DNA of 64,000 nt from Paracorniculantispora psalliotae (taxonomy: Eukaryota > Ascomycota > Sordariomycetes > Hypocreales > Cordycipitaceae): positions 2,387,427 to 2,451,426 of the forward strand of contig PHFE01000107.1 in the NCBI GenBank assembly GCA_002796755.1, in the 5' to 3' direction. Shown in pieces: positions 62,501 to 64,000 of the stretch. Positions within the stretch are counted from its first letter, which is position 1. Each line of letters opens with the position of its first letter. The position numbers and the translations under genes are program-made. Below the pieces are notes generated by a model. It made no database searches. It had not been told where the DNA came from and saw only the letters and a list, made by a program, of their open reading frames with translations.

Positions 62501-63366
62501 TCATTGACGGCCACCTGGCTCGCGGCATTCTGCGACAGCATCACCAGCGCTTGATGAGCATGGGCCTATTTGTCGAGGCGTCTTTCTTACGCAAACTATG
62601 TATTCAAGGATGGCCCGAAGGCATGCCCGACTGGGGTGAAAACTATGCGGCCATCTTTGGTCCTGCGCAGCAAGGCGTAAAGACTGGGCTGTTCTGCTCT
62701 TCATGCCGCAAGCCGCGCGAGGTCGACCCCAGCGGCGGACGCGATGCAGTCTGGACCTGCGAGCGCTGTCGTTCCGTCATGGCGCCTTGCGCTGTATGCA
62801 ATCATCGTGATGCCGAGCTTCCCGCTCACATACCCGGCGACGAGTCCTCGTCAGACGATGACGGCTCCGACCAGTGGCTCTCTAACTGGTGGTGGTTCTG
62901 CCCAGGCTGCGCACACGGCGGGCACGCATCATGCCTGCAGGTCTGGCACGGAACCATGGAGGCCGACGACGACCCCAGTACGCAGAGCATCAAGTTCAGC
63001 GGCGGGTGCTGTCCGCTCGACGGCTGCGGCCACGCCTGCCTGCCGGGCAAGTACCGCGGCGAAATGGTCACGGCGCGCTCCGAGGAGCTCGGCCGCGCGG
63101 CGCTGGACAGCGCGCGCGCCCGTGACGAGATGCGCGGCGGCGCCGGCAGTCGACGGTCTAGCCCGGGTGGCGGACGGGACAGGAGCGTGCGCAGCGACAG
63201 CTACGATATACCACAGAGTAAGGCCGTGGGTATGGCGCGTGAAGCGCTCAACAAGAGCGGGTCGCCGAGCTCGGGCGGCATATTGAGCTCCAGCCCGGGC
63301 CGCGTACCGGGGACGGGCGAACGCGAGCGGCGCAAGAGCGTCAAGTTTGTCAAGACGGATAGATGA
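59536..63366 (+). CDS. rtc1: Rtc1 / WDR24 homologue, SEACAT (GATOR2) complex subunit
   Basis: This is a single exon of 1276 residues. Rtc1 (Sea2) belongs to the vacuolar SEA complex that controls TORC1 in response to amino acids. An N-terminal beta-propeller of WD40 repeats spans about 50-400 (VKWHENGTVFTACATGRIFAYDV, SGSQDGIARVFDV, IAWHPDGIHLISAGWDSKLHVWDL). A long Ser-rich disordered middle follows at about 420-950. A C-terminal RING-like zinc domain starts near 1053 with CSSCRKP, CERCRSVMAPCAVCNH, WWWFCPGCAHGGH and CCPLDGCGHAC, the layout typical of WDR24. The first Met (MYNRESRIMRKLL) is used; a second in-frame Met eight codons on is also possible. Identity is secure. Confidence 0.94.
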   Translation: MYNRESRIMRKLLGKPVTDASPGDAPAASTTTATPTSYRPIKSQNAVHPVTTPVSCLDVSSDGRAAVLGGPHILKTLVLDNVESPSFNFSEGIDIRASITSQKTSGSRANVVADQLNIRDVKWHENGTVFTACATGRIFAYDVSRIDTEGSEPLDYIQMQEDSRQVNTLDVNPHLKSWLLSGSQDGIARVFDVSTPAATRSGVLTFRQRFSPLKNNESIRKVMWSPRVGHEMACCTEGGVVLKWDVRQPTRPLLRINAHEKSCSTIAWHPDGIHLISAGWDSKLHVWDLGPSADKRQKPKWTITTPAPVSCLSWRPGLWSATAQTRRVAQVAVSYDESSNKRYGSSVVHLWDLARPTMPYKEIERFDSSPSAMLWRDQDMLWTVGQDGLFNQCDVAYAPKSIDRLSTSATAFSPRGDVVMFLDERAQQSRPRPIMHHSETPSRPTYSSSPNTLLLSGSKSDSEEDVLGTFIGPRRKFAHRRRLSGRTGQLLSTTPPSATTFADEGKKILSLDQAIAVTGMFKSPQVMASGKLPASTKVPVYQYLTASYLEILERVLPNTDDNVTLAQRVALVLEEFSKASENARLYRLSQSWRVISFAMNLLLKKRANYHLEARSSRFQKIQLDGGKSANSLKPPEIYGASYNGEETPRRPSAHAGSIDSRLHGVRSLLSEEIESTSNVPTPIARPADTVHNEWENGHFQHGKKLTPIIEPESFNLGPSIHTYKDVAHSQGSSQAVSDNSRESELSEVSITEGYDFYDTEALSRAIDVPEPKAKDDFDRRNSRIKPVRHDSEDSMGEMFSISDGTKKRSLQGSSVEIAGTNTHSSNYSTQLSSGSADTEYEPRIHGDTQRRKSKATDSPEDVFMISQTTASTDELYPSQHSFASQSDSDQNASFQQSTAPAETVISREDSLNNQAAQYHNDPSPHVIEADYLAWPDDPDFMNMKGEDTVPAALDPYLLLKRAFDFECRSSAVNAAAMVLLLRPLLPDDIIDGHLARGILRQHHQRLMSMGLFVEASFLRKLCIQGWPEGMPDWGENYAAIFGPAQQGVKTGLFCSSCRKPREVDPSGGRDAVWTCERCRSVMAPCAVCNHRDAELPAHIPGDESSSDDDGSDQWLSNWWWFCPGCAHGGHASCLQVWHGTMEADDDPSTQSIKFSGGCCPLDGCGHACLPGKYRGEMVTARSEELGRAALDSARARDEMRGGAGSRRSSPGGGRDRSVRSDSYDIPQSKAVGMAREALNKSGSPSSGGILSSSPGRVPGTGERERRKSVKFVKTDR

Positions 63367-63662
63367 CCAGTTTTCTTGATATCGTGACATGAAGCAAGGC
63401 GGATCGGGACGGGGCATACAGGTGGCGTTTTTGATGATTTGACTTTTTGCTATTCTTTCTCTTAGCTTTATAAAGTGACTTGGAAAGTCGTTGTAAGTTG
63501 TAGCGTATTATAAATGTATATATATCCATTAGAAGAACCAGATGGTGATATTCCTTGCTCGTTTATGTGACTGCTTCTCATCGCAGCCTGGCTTGACTTT
63601 TTCATTATTTTTCATCTATGTACTAAAATTCCGGGTTATTAACATTTGAATTGGACGATATC

Positions 63663-64000
63663 CTATCCGGCCACATTTTCTCGCAGGCCCTTGGTTCGCA
63701 GCGTAAACTTGGTCTCTGCGCCGCCAAATGGTAGGGAAAAGTCTGCATTCATGCCACCGCCGCCACCACCACCAACGGGCTTGCCCCAGTTCGGAGGCAG
63801 ATTCTGCTGCTGCGGCTGCTGCTGGTCGTCCGCCAGGGCTGCCGAGCGCAGCAAATCGCCGCGCTGCGCCTGCGCCTCGCTATCTGCGCTGCCAGGCCGG
63901 CTCCCCGTCGTGCTGCTCGCGTCGTCGGGCGTGACCAGCAGCGGCGTCGTCGTCGTCGGGCGCGCCCCTTTGATGCGGCCGGCCCAGAGGCCGCGGACGC
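63663..64000 (-). CDS. 3' part of an unidentified gene cut by the window edge
   Basis: An open frame on the - strand runs from the right edge to a stop at 63663, at least 112 codons. It begins in VRGLWAGRIKGARPTTTTP and passes through Ser/Thr-rich and Gln-rich low complexity and a run of seven Gly. It ends ETKFTLRTKGLRENVAG. Codon use is GC-biased like the neighbours, and the frame is open to the edge, which supports a real C-terminus. I do not recognise the family. It converges on RTC1 with about 300 nt between stops. Confidence 0.6.
   Translation of the reverse strand, partial: VRGLWAGRIKGARPTTTTPLLVTPDDASSTTGSRPGSADSEAQAQRGDLLRSAALADDQQQPQQQNLPPNWGKPVGGGGGGGMNADFSLPFGGAETKFTLRTKGLRENVAG

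Overview
The window comes from a filamentous ascomycete, most likely a Sordariomycete of the Hypocreales type. The grounds are short spliceosomal introns (mostly 49-110 nt, GTATGT/GTAAGT donors, CTAAC-like branch sites), monocistronic genes on both strands, fungal families (Atg6, Cac2, Rtc1/WDR24, Ump1, Emc4, beta-adaptin without an ear) and secreted carbohydrate-active enzymes. The species cannot be read from the sequence. All exon structures are my own reconstructions from splice signals and protein-family continuity.

Layout. 0-7 kb: ATG6/Beclin (+) converges on a full-length ABCC transporter (-). 7.1-11.8 kb: about 4.7 kb with no supportable gene, holding two copies of a GTAGACG...CGTCTAC hairpin element and, near its right end, a repeated 14-mer overlapping an MCB-like box. 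11.8-23.6 kb: CAC2 (CAF-1 p60), a secreted CBM18/lysozyme-like protein, a DHA1-type MFS exporter, EMC4 and AP-1 beta-adaptin. 26-33.5 kb: a prenylatable UBL3/MUB-like ubiquitin-fold protein, the proteasome maturation factor UMP1 (start codon alone on a 3-nt exon), a second MFS transporter and a soluble two-ATPase ABC protein.

33.7-51.9 kb is an accessory, mostly secreted region. It holds GH54 arabinofuranosidase, an intron-containing tRNA-Lys(CTT), GH89 alpha-N-acetylglucosaminidase, a WSC-domain GH3 beta-xylosidase, a beta-helix protein with a C-terminal bulb-type (mannose-binding) lectin domain, a small secreted DUF7907-like protein, a NUDT15-like Nudix hydrolase whose stop codon lies in an 18-bp minisatellite, a Cys-rich GPI-type surface protein and a secreted DUF3237-like protein. 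The hydrolases and the lectin protein would act together outside the cell on arabinose-, xylose- and GlcNAc-bearing glycans; this is inferred from family and proximity only.

51.9-54.9 kb shows no gene. 54.9-64 kb returns to housekeeping: a 7TM-RGS signalling protein, ribosomal protein eS30, the exon-junction protein Y14/RBM8A, RTC1/WDR24 of the SEA/GATOR2 complex and the 3' end of an unidentified gene cut by the right edge.

The most useful points for a second look are a probable in-frame GC-AG intron in the Nudix gene, a probable in-frame AAG-ended intron in the second MFS gene, the one-codon first exon of UMP1, the beta-helix/bulb-lectin fusion, the minisatellite grown from a stop codon, and two sets of inverted repeats in gene-free DNA.
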